Origin: Pantoea latae
Lineage (GTDB): Bacteria > Pseudomonadota > Gammaproteobacteria > Enterobacterales > Enterobacteriaceae
DNA: 64,000 nucleotides
Direction of reading: 5' to 3'
NCBI RefSeq assembly: GCF_002077695.1
Contig: NZ_MWUE01000033.1
Coordinates: forward strand, 186,001-250,000
A program made the translations under genes and the position numbers. Below the pieces are notes generated by a model. It ran no database searches and had not been told where the DNA came from. It saw only the letters and a list, made by a program, of their open reading frames with translations. Position 1 is the first letter of the stretch. Each line of letters starts with the position of its first letter. Shown here in pieces: positions 41,947 through 50,473 of the stretch.

Positions 41947-42862
41947 CAGGGCTATGCTGCTGCGCGTCCTCTATGCGGCCCTGCAGGAAATCGATAAAGG
42001 CGCGCACCTTCTCTGGTACATGGCGCGTGTTGGGGTATAGCGCGTAGATCCCCTGGCGGGGAAAGTGGTGATCGGGCAGCAGATGGATTAAATCCCCGCT
42101 GGCTATCTCCTCTTTCACCAGCCAGGCCGGTAAAAGCGCGACGCCCGCGCCTGCCAGGGCAAAGGCGAGCAGGGAAGCGGCGCTGTCCGCCACGATGGCG
42201 GCGGGGTGATGCGCGCTGAAAAACAGACTCTCTCCCGTAGGCGTGGTGACCTGCCAGCTTAGCGGCGTCGATAAACGGCTGTGGGCGATCCATTTTGCCT
42301 CGGCAAGCTGCGCCAGTTTGCTAACCGGCTGCGAACCCAGAGTCGTCAGGTAGTCAGGCGACACCACCGGCACAATAGCAAACCGATCGATAAGCCGGGC
42401 GTGATGGCTGGAATCGGCAAGTTGCCCAAGCCGTATAGCAACATCGAAACGGCCAGAAATAAGATCGTCATTCATCGATGATGAAACATGCTGAATGCGC
42501 AGCTGCGGATGTCTGGCGCTGAATGCCGCCAGCGCCGGAACGATGACGCGCACGCCATACTCCGGCGTGGTGGTGATTCTCAGCGACCCGCTTAAGCCTG
42601 AGTGAGCGCTGCGTACGTCGTCCAGAACATATTCCGCCTCCTGCAGCAGCCGCAAAGCATGCTGGTAAAACCTTTCGCCGGTCTGCGTGGCGGAGACGCG
42701 CCTGGTGCTTCTGTTCAGTAATGAGACGCCTAACTCTTTTTCCAGCAGTTTAACGTTAGCGCTCACCACGGCTTTGGTCAGGCCGAGCGTGTGCGCCGCG
42801 CCGGTAAAACTTCCTACCTCAACCACGGCGACAAAGATCCTGACGCGCTGCAAGTCAATCAT
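41921..42862 (-). CDS. LysR-family transcriptional regulator
   Basis: A 313-residue LTTR: N-terminal HTH (FVAVVEVGSFTGAAHTLGL, then KAVVSANVKLLEKELGV) and C-terminal effector domain (LRITTTPEYGVRVIVPALAAF; GAGVALLPAWLVKEEI). AGGAG lies five bases before the ATG at 42862; an ATG ten codons upstream is unlikely. It is divergent from an MFS exporter plus SnoaL-like gene at 42987, the likely regulon. Confidence 0.9.
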   Translation of the reverse strand: MIDLQRVRIFVAVVEVGSFTGAAHTLGLTKAVVSANVKLLEKELGVSLLNRSTRRVSATQTGERFYQHALRLLQEAEYVLDDVRSAHSGLSGSLRITTTPEYGVRVIVPALAAFSARHPQLRIQHVSSSMNDDLISGRFDVAIRLGQLADSSHHARLIDRFAIVPVVSPDYLTTLGSQPVSKLAQLAEAKWIAHSRLSTPLSWQVTTPTGESLFFSAHHPAAIVADSAASLLAFALAGAGVALLPAWLVKEEIASGDLIHLLPDHHFPRQGIYALYPNTRHVPEKVRAFIDFLQGRIEDAQQHSPVTQTSRHQ

Positions 42863-42986
42863 TCTTACTCCTGTTGAAGCGTTGATTGTCAAAAATTTTT
42901 TGACAGTGTAACCGCCGCGCGTGAATTTATCCCGCTCCTCGCGATGCCTATACTGCGCCCCTTGTGCCGATCTTTCCGAGACTAAA

Positions 42987-44366
42987 ATGAGCTATCGAGT
43001 GCGCGTTGCCAGCGTCTATTTGCTGGGTTTTTTCCTTGATTTAGTCAATATGTTTATCGCCAGCGTCGCGTATCCAGCTATTTCGCGACGTTTAGCCGCC
43101 TCGGTGAGTGAGCTGGCATGGATAAGTAACGGCTACATTCTGGGCCTCACGCTGGTTATTCCTCTTAGCCGCTGGCTGGCGAGACGAGCTGGCGCAAAAC
43201 GCCTTTTCATGTTTTCTCTGCTGTTTTTCATGGTCGGCACCGTCGGTGTAGCGGCCTCTTTCTCTGTTTCGCAGCTGATTGCCTGGCGCTGGGTGCAGGG
43301 CATCGGCGGCGGACTCTTGATCCCCATTGGCCAGACAATGACCTATGCGCTCTATCAAAGCCATGAACGCGCAAAGCTCTCCTCTGTGGTGATGCTGATC
43401 GCCCTGCTGGCGCCTGCGCTGTCACCGGCTATCGGCGGCGTGCTGGTCGACTGCCTCAGCTGGCGATGGGTATTTCTGGCCAGCCTGCCGCTGGCCGCGC
43501 TCGCGCTTCTCCTGGCCGGGCTCTGGCTGAAAGAGGATGCGCGCGGCCCTTCGCGCGAACGGTTGGATATGGTGGGGTTGATGAGCGGCTGCGCGGCGTT
43601 AACCCTGATCCTTCTCGGGCTGACCGGGCTGGGGGAGCCTCACTATCTCAATCAGGGCGCGATGCTGCTGTTAACCGGCGTGATGGGCCTGGCGGGCTAC
43701 GTCTGGCACGCCCTGAAACAAAGCACGCCGCTGCTTAATCTGCGTCTGATTAAGGATCCGCTTCTGCATACCGCCATGCTGATTTATCAGTCTGTACCGG
43801 GCGTCTTTATCGGCGTGAATATGCTCGCCATGCTCTACCTGCAGAATCAGCTTGGCATGCCTGCCAGGGTTGTCGGCGCGATGATGCTGCCCTGGTCGCT
43901 GGCTGCTTTTGCCGCGATCGGTCTGACAGGCAAAAAGTTTAACCGCTGGGGGCCGCGCCCGCTGTTTATCGCGGGTTGTCTGGTTCAGGCCGCCGGCACG
44001 GGCGCGCTGGCGCTGACCGGCCACGCAGCGGATACGATAGTCTGCGTGTTTGCCTTTGCGCTGATGGGGTTTGGCGGCAGCTTATGCAGCAGCACAGCGC
44101 AAAGCGCCGCCTTTCTTCAGATCGCGGAGGATGAACTTGCTGATGCCAGCGCGCTGTGGAATATCAATCGCCAGCTCAGTTTCTGCCTGGGCGTTACGCT
44201 GATCAATCTGCTGTTTAATCTGATCGCCAACACCGGGCTACCGACGCAACAGGCCTGTCGCCTTTGCTTTGTGATAGCAGCATGCAGCGCCGTTATTCCC
44301 TTGTTGTGCTGTTTTCGTCTCGCCAGCCACCACGTCATACCTGCCGTTAATCAGGAGTCGCAATGA
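42987..44366 (+). CDS. MFS transporter of the EmrB/QacA (DHA2-like) type
   Basis: A 459-residue membrane protein with 12-14 hydrophobic helices. ASVSELAWISNGYILGLTLV and RWVQGIGGGLLIPIGQTM (motif C region) followed by APALSPAIGGVLVD are typical of EmrB-type multidrug exporters. No EmrA-like adaptor gene is adjacent. The ATG at 42987 starts the usual N-terminus; the upstream ATG at 42921 would add a Cys/Ser-rich tail. The stop overlaps the next start (ATGA). Confidence 0.85.
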   Translation: MSYRVRVASVYLLGFFLDLVNMFIASVAYPAISRRLAASVSELAWISNGYILGLTLVIPLSRWLARRAGAKRLFMFSLLFFMVGTVGVAASFSVSQLIAWRWVQGIGGGLLIPIGQTMTYALYQSHERAKLSSVVMLIALLAPALSPAIGGVLVDCLSWRWVFLASLPLAALALLLAGLWLKEDARGPSRERLDMVGLMSGCAALTLILLGLTGLGEPHYLNQGAMLLLTGVMGLAGYVWHALKQSTPLLNLRLIKDPLLHTAMLIYQSVPGVFIGVNMLAMLYLQNQLGMPARVVGAMMLPWSLAAFAAIGLTGKKFNRWGPRPLFIAGCLVQAAGTGALALTGHAADTIVCVFAFALMGFGGSLCSSTAQSAAFLQIAEDELADASALWNINRQLSFCLGVTLINLLFNLIANTGLPTQQACRLCFVIAACSAVIPLLCCFRLASHHVIPAVNQESQ

Positions 44367-44758
44367 ATCGTTATTTCAGAGAAGTCGTGGATGCCCACGC
44401 ATTAATTCGCCGCTGGTTAGGGGAGGCAGATGCCCCTGATGAGGTATGCGAAAGCTTACTGTCACGGTTTAGCCCGGCATACTCAATGGTGACGCCGGGC
44501 GGTCTTCTGCTCAATTTTACCGCCTTAAGCGCGTTTTTCCGCACGCAGCGCGGCGCCCGTCCGGGTCTGACTATCGACATCGACGATATGCAGATCATTG
44601 CTGAAAACGAAACCGGGGCGACGGTGGTATATAAAGAGTTACAGCAACAGCCCGGACAGGCGGCAACGCGCCGTTTTTCCACCGTGGTGTTTGAACGGGA
44701 TCACCATGCTCAGGCGATCTGGCGGCATCTGCATGAGACTGCTCTGCCGCCAGCCTGA
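44363..44758 (+). CDS. SnoaL/DUF4440-like small cone-fold protein
   Basis: A 131-residue protein (YFREVVDAHALIRRWLGEAD; FSPAYSMVTPGGLLLNFTAL; FSTVVFERDHHAQAIWRHLHE) with the NTF2-like cone-fold pattern of DUF4440. It is translationally coupled to the MFS gene by a four-base overlap, so it likely processes or binds the exported compound. No catalytic residue can be named. Confidence 0.78.
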   Translation: MNRYFREVVDAHALIRRWLGEADAPDEVCESLLSRFSPAYSMVTPGGLLLNFTALSAFFRTQRGARPGLTIDIDDMQIIAENETGATVVYKELQQQPGQAATRRFSTVVFERDHHAQAIWRHLHETALPPA

Positions 44759-44780
44759 CCGGCTGCTGGCTCCGCCGCTA

Positions 44781-45650
44781 TCATTGCGTTCTCATCACCG
44801 GATCTACCAGAAGCGTATCAGCGATATCCAGCATGGCGCGCAGGCGATCCATATGCCGCAGATCCTGATGGTATCCCACCCAGATATCGCGGGATGGCGG
44901 CGGCTCCGCCGTCTGGATACGTTGCAATCCGGGCAGCGTATCGCCAAGCGGCTGGGGCAGCACCGCAACGCCCATGCCGCGCAGGCACATCTGCGCCTGC
45001 ACCGCTCGGCTGGTGCTGGTGAAAACGCGCGGTGACTGAGGGAATCGATCAAGCAGCCAGGCGACGTCAGGAAAGTGGGACTGCGCGGTATTCATCAGGA
45101 TAAGGCCGACGGAGGCGGGATCGTTCTGCATCGCCTGCGCGGTTGCAGAAGTGCCATAAAGCCCGTAGGCAATGCTCATCAGACGACGCTGGACAATATC
45201 CGGTTCGGTAAAGGGAACGATGCGAAAAGCGACATCGGCGTCACGACGCGACAGGCTGAGCAGGCGATAGCTGGCGATCACTTCCGGTACGATGGCGGGA
45301 TGGCGGCGCGTCAACTCGCTCAGCACAGGCGCCAGCACGGTGGTCGCAAACCACTCCGCAGAAGAGATACGCAATATACCCTCGAGACGATCGTGATTGC
45401 CCGCCAGTCGCCTCTCCAGCGCCAGCGCGGAATTTTCCATCGATTCGGCGAGGTTCAGTATGGCGTCTCCGGCGTCCGTCAGCACCAGCCCGTCGCGCGT
45501 TCTGCGGAATAGCGCCTGCTGCGCCTCGTTCTCCAGCGCCTTGATCCGACGCCCCACCGTGGGATGGCTCACGCCAAGCGTGCGCGCGGCTTCGCCAAAA
45601 GAACCTTTGCGGATAACCGCAAGAAAGATCCGAACGTCACTCCATTCCAT
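44781..45650 (-). CDS. LysR-family transcriptional regulator
   Basis: A 289-residue LTTR with HTH FLAVIRKGSFGEAARTLGV and HPTVGRRIKALENEAQQALF, and an effector domain with GILRISSAEWFATTVLAPVL. It diverges from the SDR remnant at 45767, which was probably its target before that gene was damaged. The C-terminal part (MGVAVLPQPLGDTLPGLQRI) is intact, so the regulator itself looks functional. Confidence 0.9.
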   Translation of the reverse strand: MEWSDVRIFLAVIRKGSFGEAARTLGVSHPTVGRRIKALENEAQQALFRRTRDGLVLTDAGDAILNLAESMENSALALERRLAGNHDRLEGILRISSAEWFATTVLAPVLSELTRRHPAIVPEVIASYRLLSLSRRDADVAFRIVPFTEPDIVQRRLMSIAYGLYGTSATAQAMQNDPASVGLILMNTAQSHFPDVAWLLDRFPQSPRVFTSTSRAVQAQMCLRGMGVAVLPQPLGDTLPGLQRIQTAEPPPSRDIWVGYHQDLRHMDRLRAMLDIADTLLVDPVMRTQ

Positions 45651-45766
45651 CTTCTATGTACCGTTCAAAAATGAACATCAAATATACAAAAGTGTCAGTT
45701 CCTAAACAATGTTGTAAGCCTCAACCTGTTCTCTTTAATCCAACCGGCACAGCGGGAGTCAAAGAG

Positions 45767-46056
45767 ATGAAAAAGTTAGAAGGTAAGGTCGCACTGGTCA
45801 CGGGCGCCTCTAAGGGCATCGGCGCAGGCATTGCGCGTCAGCTGGCGGGCGAGGGCGCCAGGGTTGTGGTCAACTACGCTTCAGGCAAAAGCAGCGCAGA
45901 AAGGGTGGTGAACGATATCATCGCCGCGGGTGTACAGGCCGTGGCGGTCGCGGCGGGCAGGTGCAGGATGTTGCGCCGATTGTCGCCTTCCTCGCCTCGG
46001 ACGACGCGGGATGGATAACGGGCGAGATCGTGCTGGCTTCTGGCGGTATGCGCTGA
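45767..46056 (+). pseudogene. SDR oxidoreductase with large internal deletion
   Basis: From the ATG at 45767 the frame reads a normal SDR N-terminus (KVALVTGASKGIGAGIARQL, then ARVVVNYASGKSSAERVV) up to about 45950. The SDR C-terminus (VQDVAPIVAFLASDDAGWIT, ending LASGGMR and a stop at 46056) continues in another frame from about 45961. The middle, about 140-150 residues with the catalytic Ser-Tyr-Lys, is missing. An out-of-frame deletion near 45945-45965 therefore destroyed the gene. It faces an intact LysR regulator. Confidence 0.85.
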
Positions 46057-46127
46057 CCGATCTTCTCCTGATCATGGTGGGTAGCCTGCGCTGGCTGCGC
46101 TGCGCAGGCGGCGCCTTGACAGGCAGG

Positions 46128-46141
46128 CTACCTATAGGTAG
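46128..46141. promoter_or_regulatory. TetR-type operator candidate
   Basis: CTACCTATAGGTAG is a perfect 14-bp palindrome, 72 bp upstream of the TetR start and just downstream of a TTGACA (46116-46121). Its right side continues as GGTAGGTTG, a nine-mer also found in the 50170 palindrome. Confidence 0.55.
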
Positions 46142-46213
46142 GTTGACTCAGGTAGTATCACCATTAGATGCAGGCATCCTGCCTGCGCCTGTATCGCTAC
46201 GCTGAGACGCTTT

Positions 46214-46798
46214 ATGACCGAACTTTCACCAAAAGCGAATGAAATCGCTCTCCATGCTCGTCGCATGCTAATCGCTGGCGGCTATAAAAGCTTTAGCTAT
46301 GCCGATATTGCCGAACGGGTGCAGATCCGCAAAGCCAGTATCCATCACCATTTTCCCAGTAAGGTAGATCTGGTGCGCACCGTCGTGGCGCAATATTGTG
46401 AGGAGGCGCGCGCCGGAATGGCAGCGCTCGATCATCAGCTCAATGACCCGCTGGCTGAGCTTAACGCCTATATCGGCTACTGGTCGCACTGCATTGAGGA
46501 TGGCTCTTCTTTATTCTGTCTGTGCGCCATGCTGGCGGCTGAATTACCCACGCTGCCTGAGGAGATCGCAGCCGAAGTCTCGGGTCATTTCCGCGATCTT
46601 TCCGGCTGGCTGACCTCGCTGCTGGAGAAAGGGCAAAGCCAGGGCACCTTCCAGCTACAGGATGCGCCAGACGTCGAAGCGAAGGCGCTGATGGCAACGG
46701 TGCACGGCGCCATGCTTTCAGCGCGCGCGTTTAACCGCGCCGGGCTGTTTCATCAAATCCTGCAGCCGGTGTTAAACCGTATTGTCGCAACGGCCTGA
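46214..46798 (+). CDS. TetR/AcrR-family transcriptional regulator
   Basis: A 194-residue protein with N-terminal HTH (YKSFSYADIAERVQIRKASI, then HHHFPSKVDLV) and a C-terminal ligand domain containing FCLCAMLAAELPTLPEEI, similar to NemR/YcdC-like regulators with possibly reactive cysteines in CLC. A 14-bp palindrome precedes the gene; a related motif lies at 50170 before the HdeD-catalase operon, so that operon may also be a target. Confidence 0.88.
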   Translation: MTELSPKANEIALHARRMLIAGGYKSFSYADIAERVQIRKASIHHHFPSKVDLVRTVVAQYCEEARAGMAALDHQLNDPLAELNAYIGYWSHCIEDGSSLFCLCAMLAAELPTLPEEIAAEVSGHFRDLSGWLTSLLEKGQSQGTFQLQDAPDVEAKALMATVHGAMLSARAFNRAGLFHQILQPVLNRIVATA

Positions 46799-46858
46799 CC
46801 CGCACGATAAAAGGCGTTGCCGCCTTTTCTGCCAGCCTCTGAACGGAGTGAAAATAGC

Positions 46859-47551
46859 ATGCAAACCATTGGAATATTGGGCGGTATGTCGGCGGCTTCC
46901 ACCCAGATCTATTACCGCAAGATGTGTGAGCTGGTTCGTCAGCGCCTGGGGGGACTGCATTCGCCCGAGTTGCTGATTCGTTCTCTTGATTTCGCCACCA
47001 TTGAGCAGCTACAGGCCAGCGGTCAGTGGGACGAGGCGGGTGCCATCTTAAATGCTGAAGCAAAGGCGCTGGAGCGTGGGGGTGCTGATTTTATCGTGCT
47101 GGCGACCAACACCATGCACAAGCTGGCCGGGCAGATGATGGACGGCGTCAGCATTCCGCTGTTGCATATCGCGGACGCCACGGCCGAGCGAATTCGTCAG
47201 GCGGGTCTGCGCGCGCCGGGTTTGATGGCCACCGCCTTTACCATGGAGCAGCCTTTTTACCTCGGCCGACTGCGGGCGGCCTCACTTCAGCCTGTGGTTC
47301 CTGAGGCTGCCGACAGAGCGGAAGTGCATCGCATTATTTATGAGGAACTCTGCAAGGATATCGCGACCTCCGCCAGCCGCGCGGTGTATGAAGGCATCGC
47401 GCAACGATTAGCGCAGAACGGCGCCGATTGTGTGATCCTCGGCTGCACGGAAGTCGGCATGTTGCTTAATCAGGAGAATGTCTCCTTTCCCGTTTTCGAC
47501 ACCACGCTGATCCACTGCGAGGCGGCGGTCGAGCGGGCGCTCGGTTCCTGA
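46859..47551 (+). CDS. Aspartate/glutamate racemase family protein (YgeA-like)
   Basis: A 230-residue two-domain racemase with N-terminus TIGILGGMSAASTQIYYRKM. The first catalytic position reads LATNTMHKL, Thr instead of Cys, while the second Cys is present in LGCTEVGML. E. coli YgeA has this same Thr/Cys pair and acts on L-Asp and L-Glu. GGAG lies upstream of the ATG at 46859. It follows the TetR gene by 60 bp on the same strand. Confidence 0.88.
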   Translation: MQTIGILGGMSAASTQIYYRKMCELVRQRLGGLHSPELLIRSLDFATIEQLQASGQWDEAGAILNAEAKALERGGADFIVLATNTMHKLAGQMMDGVSIPLLHIADATAERIRQAGLRAPGLMATAFTMEQPFYLGRLRAASLQPVVPEAADRAEVHRIIYEELCKDIATSASRAVYEGIAQRLAQNGADCVILGCTEVGMLLNQENVSFPVFDTTLIHCEAAVERALGS

Positions 47552-47609
47552 TCAACGCGCGTTCATCGCTCGCAGAGGGTTTTTGCCACCTCATGCGAGC
47601 GTTGACCTG

Positions 47610-47861
47610 TTAGTTTTTCTCCAGCACTTCCCGCGATTCATTCACCAGCATTCTGACCACTCTGTCTACCAGCATCGGCGCGACGTGGTTGAGCTCCTGG
47701 TCCTTTAACAGCTTTTCGGCAAGGGTCAGCGCGAAATGGCGTACTGCCTGATTGTCACCCCGACTGACCGGCAGATAATCCTCTCTCTCTGCCTGAATAG
47801 TTTGCTCTGCGCCTTCAGGCGGACGCGCTGTTTTGCTGTCAGGAAAACGGATAACGGTCAC
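47610..47861 (-). CDS. Hypothetical 83-aa protein
   Basis: A small soluble protein starting with GTG at 47861, with AAGGGAGA upstream. It has a disordered polar N-half (FPDSKTARPPEGAEQTIQAE) and a helical C-half (HFALTLAEKLLKDQELNHVA, then VDRVVRMLVNESREVLEKN). I do not recognise a family. It follows the cytochrome b561 gene by 23 bp on the same strand and is probably the last gene of the HdeD-catalase-b561 operon. Confidence 0.68.
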   Translation of the reverse strand: MTVIRFPDSKTARPPEGAEQTIQAEREDYLPVSRGDNQAVRHFALTLAEKLLKDQELNHVAPMLVDRVVRMLVNESREVLEKN

Positions 47862-47884
47862 TATTTTTCTCCCTTAACGGCAGG

Positions 47885-48427
47885 CTAGTCACGGCGTCGC
47901 ATGCCGGTCATAGTGCGAAACACGCCATCCCGCAGGATAAAAGCGTGCAGCAGCGCGGCCGCCAGATGCAGCATCACCGTCGCGAATAGCGCGAGCGCCA
48001 CCCAGCTATGAAGAGGACGCAATAGTGCATACCCGTCGTTAGTGACGGGCAGGAGAGGCGGCAGAACAATACCGCCGCCCAGCGTAACAGGATAACCGGC
48101 AGCAGAAAGCATCGCCCAGCCGATCAGCGGCTGCGCCAGCAGCAGCAGGTAGAGGATCCAGTGGGAAAAGTGCGCCGCGCCGCGCTGCCATGCGGGTAAC
48201 GACGCGGGCAGGGCGGGCGTCGCGGTGGCAAAACGCAGCCACAGGCGCACCACAACTAAAACCAGAATCATCACGCCCAGCGGTTTATGTATCGCCAGCA
48301 GCAAGCTATGCAGAGAGGAGACGCTGGCGACCATCGCCACACCGATAAACAGCATGGTGAAAATCGCTGCGGCCATCAGCCAGTGCAGCAAGCGCAGCGC
48401 CGGGTGAAAATAGTCAGCGTGCTTCAT
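47885..48427 (-). CDS. Cytochrome b561 family protein
   Basis: A 180-residue four-helix diheme membrane protein. Haem ligands are the His residues of RLLHWLMAAA, LLAIHKPLGVMIL, AAHFSHWILYLL and RPLHSWVALALF. Bacterial CybB-type proteins move electrons from quinol or to a periplasmic partner. Its ATG overlaps the stop of the catalase-like gene (four bases), so the two products probably work together, with b561 feeding electrons to the peroxidase. Confidence 0.9.
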   Translation of the reverse strand: MKHADYFHPALRLLHWLMAAAIFTMLFIGVAMVASVSSLHSLLLAIHKPLGVMILVLVVVRLWLRFATATPALPASLPAWQRGAAHFSHWILYLLLLAQPLIGWAMLSAAGYPVTLGGGIVLPPLLPVTNDGYALLRPLHSWVALALFATVMLHLAAALLHAFILRDGVFRTMTGMRRRD

Positions 48428-49470
48428 AATTTTGCTCCTGCCTGTTCACGCGTGCGTAAATTGTACGATTTGGCATAGGCTGATGAACGCGCATTCAATA
48501 ACGGATCGTCAGAGGCGGCGATGCCGTCGGGCAAAATCAACGGATCAAAATTGATGTCATTGCACGGCCCCTGCTGCTGGGGCGTGGCCCGGTTGATCAC
48601 CAGTCTACCAGCATTGATGGTTTGACGATCGGCTGGCCAGGCGGCAGCGGCATCATTGCTTTTGTCGCCCGCCTGCGCCAGCGTGATCACCAGATCCCAG
48701 CTGAGCGGACCGCGATCGAGTCGCTGTAAAATATCTTTTTGCAGAAAATCAGCGTCGTGTTGACTGGCCTCGCTGACTGGCTCCTCTGCAATCGTCGGCA
48801 CCATGCTCCAGCGAACCAGATGTGACTGGCCCGCCTGATCAACCAGCCGGAAGGCGTTGAGGCTGTTAAAGCGATCGCTGGCCCAGCTGGAGGAGGGCTT
48901 ATACTGCTTTGCCCATGCAAAAAAGGGTTTGACTTCCGGGTGGCTGGCGATGAATGCGGTGAGCTTCTGCGGACTGGCTTTTCCGGTTTGACTCTCTGGC
49001 AGCGTAGCCGTTTGCAGCTGGTAAAACGCGTCGACCGAAGAGACGGGAAAGAAGGGCATGGCATTCATCCCCGTGCGCCACTGCTCGCCATTCGCCTGCT
49101 GAAAAAGCAGAGCCATGCTGCGTACCGGCACCGCATAATCTGGCGCATGCGGATTGCCGCCTGCGATAGCGAAACGTCCCGTCACGGCTGTTTCGCCTTT
49201 GGCGAACAGCGCCGCGCGCGATAAACCGCTGGCGTTGCCATTAGAAATAAAACGGCCGAGTATGCATATGCCTTTAGCGTGGTTGCGGCGATAGGTCGGG
49301 TGTACGCCCGATGATTTTTCTAATACCGTGACCAGTTTATCGGAGGTCAGACGCGCAGGTGTCAGCCAGCCGCCCGCCCAGAGAAATAATAAGGTGATCG
49401 CCAGAGGGATAATGCCCGTTAGCGCAAGAAGCGGCAGTGCTCTTTTGGTGAACAGTGGGTGTATTTTCAT
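48424..49470 (-). CDS. Membrane-anchored catalase-related peroxidase (SrpA-like)
   Basis: A 348-residue mini-catalase. An uncleaved N-terminal helix (LPLLALTGIIPLAITLLFLW) anchors it in the membrane facing the periplasm. The catalytic His lies in HPTYRRNHAKGICILGRF, and the proximal haem Tyr in LLNARSSAYAKSYN. The family lacks the large catalase C-terminus and usually works as an organic or hydrogen peroxide peroxidase. It is coupled to cytochrome b561 downstream and preceded by an HdeD-like gene. Confidence 0.9.
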   Translation of the reverse strand: MKIHPLFTKRALPLLALTGIIPLAITLLFLWAGGWLTPARLTSDKLVTVLEKSSGVHPTYRRNHAKGICILGRFISNGNASGLSRAALFAKGETAVTGRFAIAGGNPHAPDYAVPVRSMALLFQQANGEQWRTGMNAMPFFPVSSVDAFYQLQTATLPESQTGKASPQKLTAFIASHPEVKPFFAWAKQYKPSSSWASDRFNSLNAFRLVDQAGQSHLVRWSMVPTIAEEPVSEASQHDADFLQKDILQRLDRGPLSWDLVITLAQAGDKSNDAAAAWPADRQTINAGRLVINRATPQQQGPCNDINFDPLILPDGIAASDDPLLNARSSAYAKSYNLRTREQAGAKL

Positions 49471-49527
49471 TTTTCACTTCAGGTTTGTTATTTAAAGGCG
49501 AGATGCCGTAATAAAAGCAGCCTGTTA

Positions 49528-50112
49528 TTAAGAGGCGCTAACTTGCCTGCTTCTGCGAATAATCACGCTAAGCGACAGTGCTGAAATAAGAAAATAGAAG
49601 GCGCCAAAAGCGGCATAGCCTGCAATATTGATAATAGAGGGCGGCACAACCCCTTGAGCCTGAAAGATAAAAAACGCACCCGCCAGGGCGGACTGCGCCC
49701 CGCTCAGTGCCATACTCCACTGGGCATTGTTATGTTTCCATCGCAGCACAGCGGCGCCAAGCTGTAACAGCCCGGATAAAATCGCCCATGCGCCAAACAC
49801 CGCGATGACCGCATTCATGCTCTCTCTGGTGGCGAATATCACCGCCAGCGTAGTCAGCGCACTAATAAGAATATTGGCGGTCTGCATGCGGTTTTTTCCG
49901 AAGCCGCCGCTTTGGGTAGCGTCAATATAATTTGCCAGCGCATCCCACGCAGGATAGATAATAAGCAGCAGAGCGCCAATATAGCTGGCGTGCTGACCGA
50001 CGATAAACGCAGCAGCAACCCATATTAGTGAAAACGCAGCGCGTAAATAGTAATATTTTTTCAGCCAGTATTGTGAAGGCAGACCTTGCAACGGCTTGAT
50101 GTTGAGTGGCAT
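49528..50112 (-). CDS. HdeD-like (DUF308-type) membrane protein
   Basis: A 194-residue protein with about six hydrophobic helices (YYLRAAFSLIWVAAAFIV; ASYIGALLLIIYPAWDAL; TANILISALTTLAVIFA; AVIAVFGAWAILSGLLQLGA; the C-terminal pair near IINIAGYAAFGAFYFLISAL). AGGAG lies six bases before the ATG. First of the catalase-b561 operon. HdeD relatives protect against acid at high cell density; here a role in envelope or oxidative stress is inferred from the operon. Confidence 0.82.
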   Translation of the reverse strand: MPLNIKPLQGLPSQYWLKKYYYLRAAFSLIWVAAAFIVGQHASYIGALLLIIYPAWDALANYIDATQSGGFGKNRMQTANILISALTTLAVIFATRESMNAVIAVFGAWAILSGLLQLGAAVLRWKHNNAQWSMALSGAQSALAGAFFIFQAQGVVPPSIINIAGYAAFGAFYFLISALSLSVIIRRSRQVSAS

Positions 50113-50169
50113 TTTACTCTCCTGCTCGGCATGTTATTTGAAATCGGCGTTAACACATATTTAACCTGT

Positions 50170-50197
50170 CTAACCATCCTACTGGTAGGTTGGTTAG
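50170..50197. promoter_or_regulatory. 28-bp palindromic operator of the HdeD-catalase-b561 operon
   Basis: CTAACCATCCTACT (50170-50183) faces GGTAGGTTGGTTAG (50184-50197); the two 14-base arms pair at 12 positions. The site is 57-85 bp upstream of the HdeD-like ATG. Its GGTAGGTTG core is shared with the palindrome before the TetR gene at 46214. Confidence 0.65.
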
Positions 50198-50473
50198 CTG
50201 TCAACGCGGCTGACGGGTTTCCCGATGGCTTGCCGCAAAAGGGTAAAAGGGGGGATGAGAAGGATGGGGAAACGTATTTGAAGGCGAATGATTGATTTAA
50301 GGGTTCACAGGTGCGCTGGCGGCATTGAACAAAAAAGCGAGAACGCTAATCAGGGACGCTGTGAGAGTGAGCCAGCTAGCGAAGGGTAGGTCATTCAGGT
50401 GCGCTGGCCAGCTTATCCAGATCCGCAGCAGCGACGAGATTCGCTCTGGCATGCCAGATGCGGGTCAGACAGG

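Noticed and set aside
50297..50452. 51-codon minus-strand frame with a hydrophobic C-half
   Set aside because: It could encode one membrane helix, but there is no ribosome site and it lies in a spacer behind the LysR gene; too weak to call.
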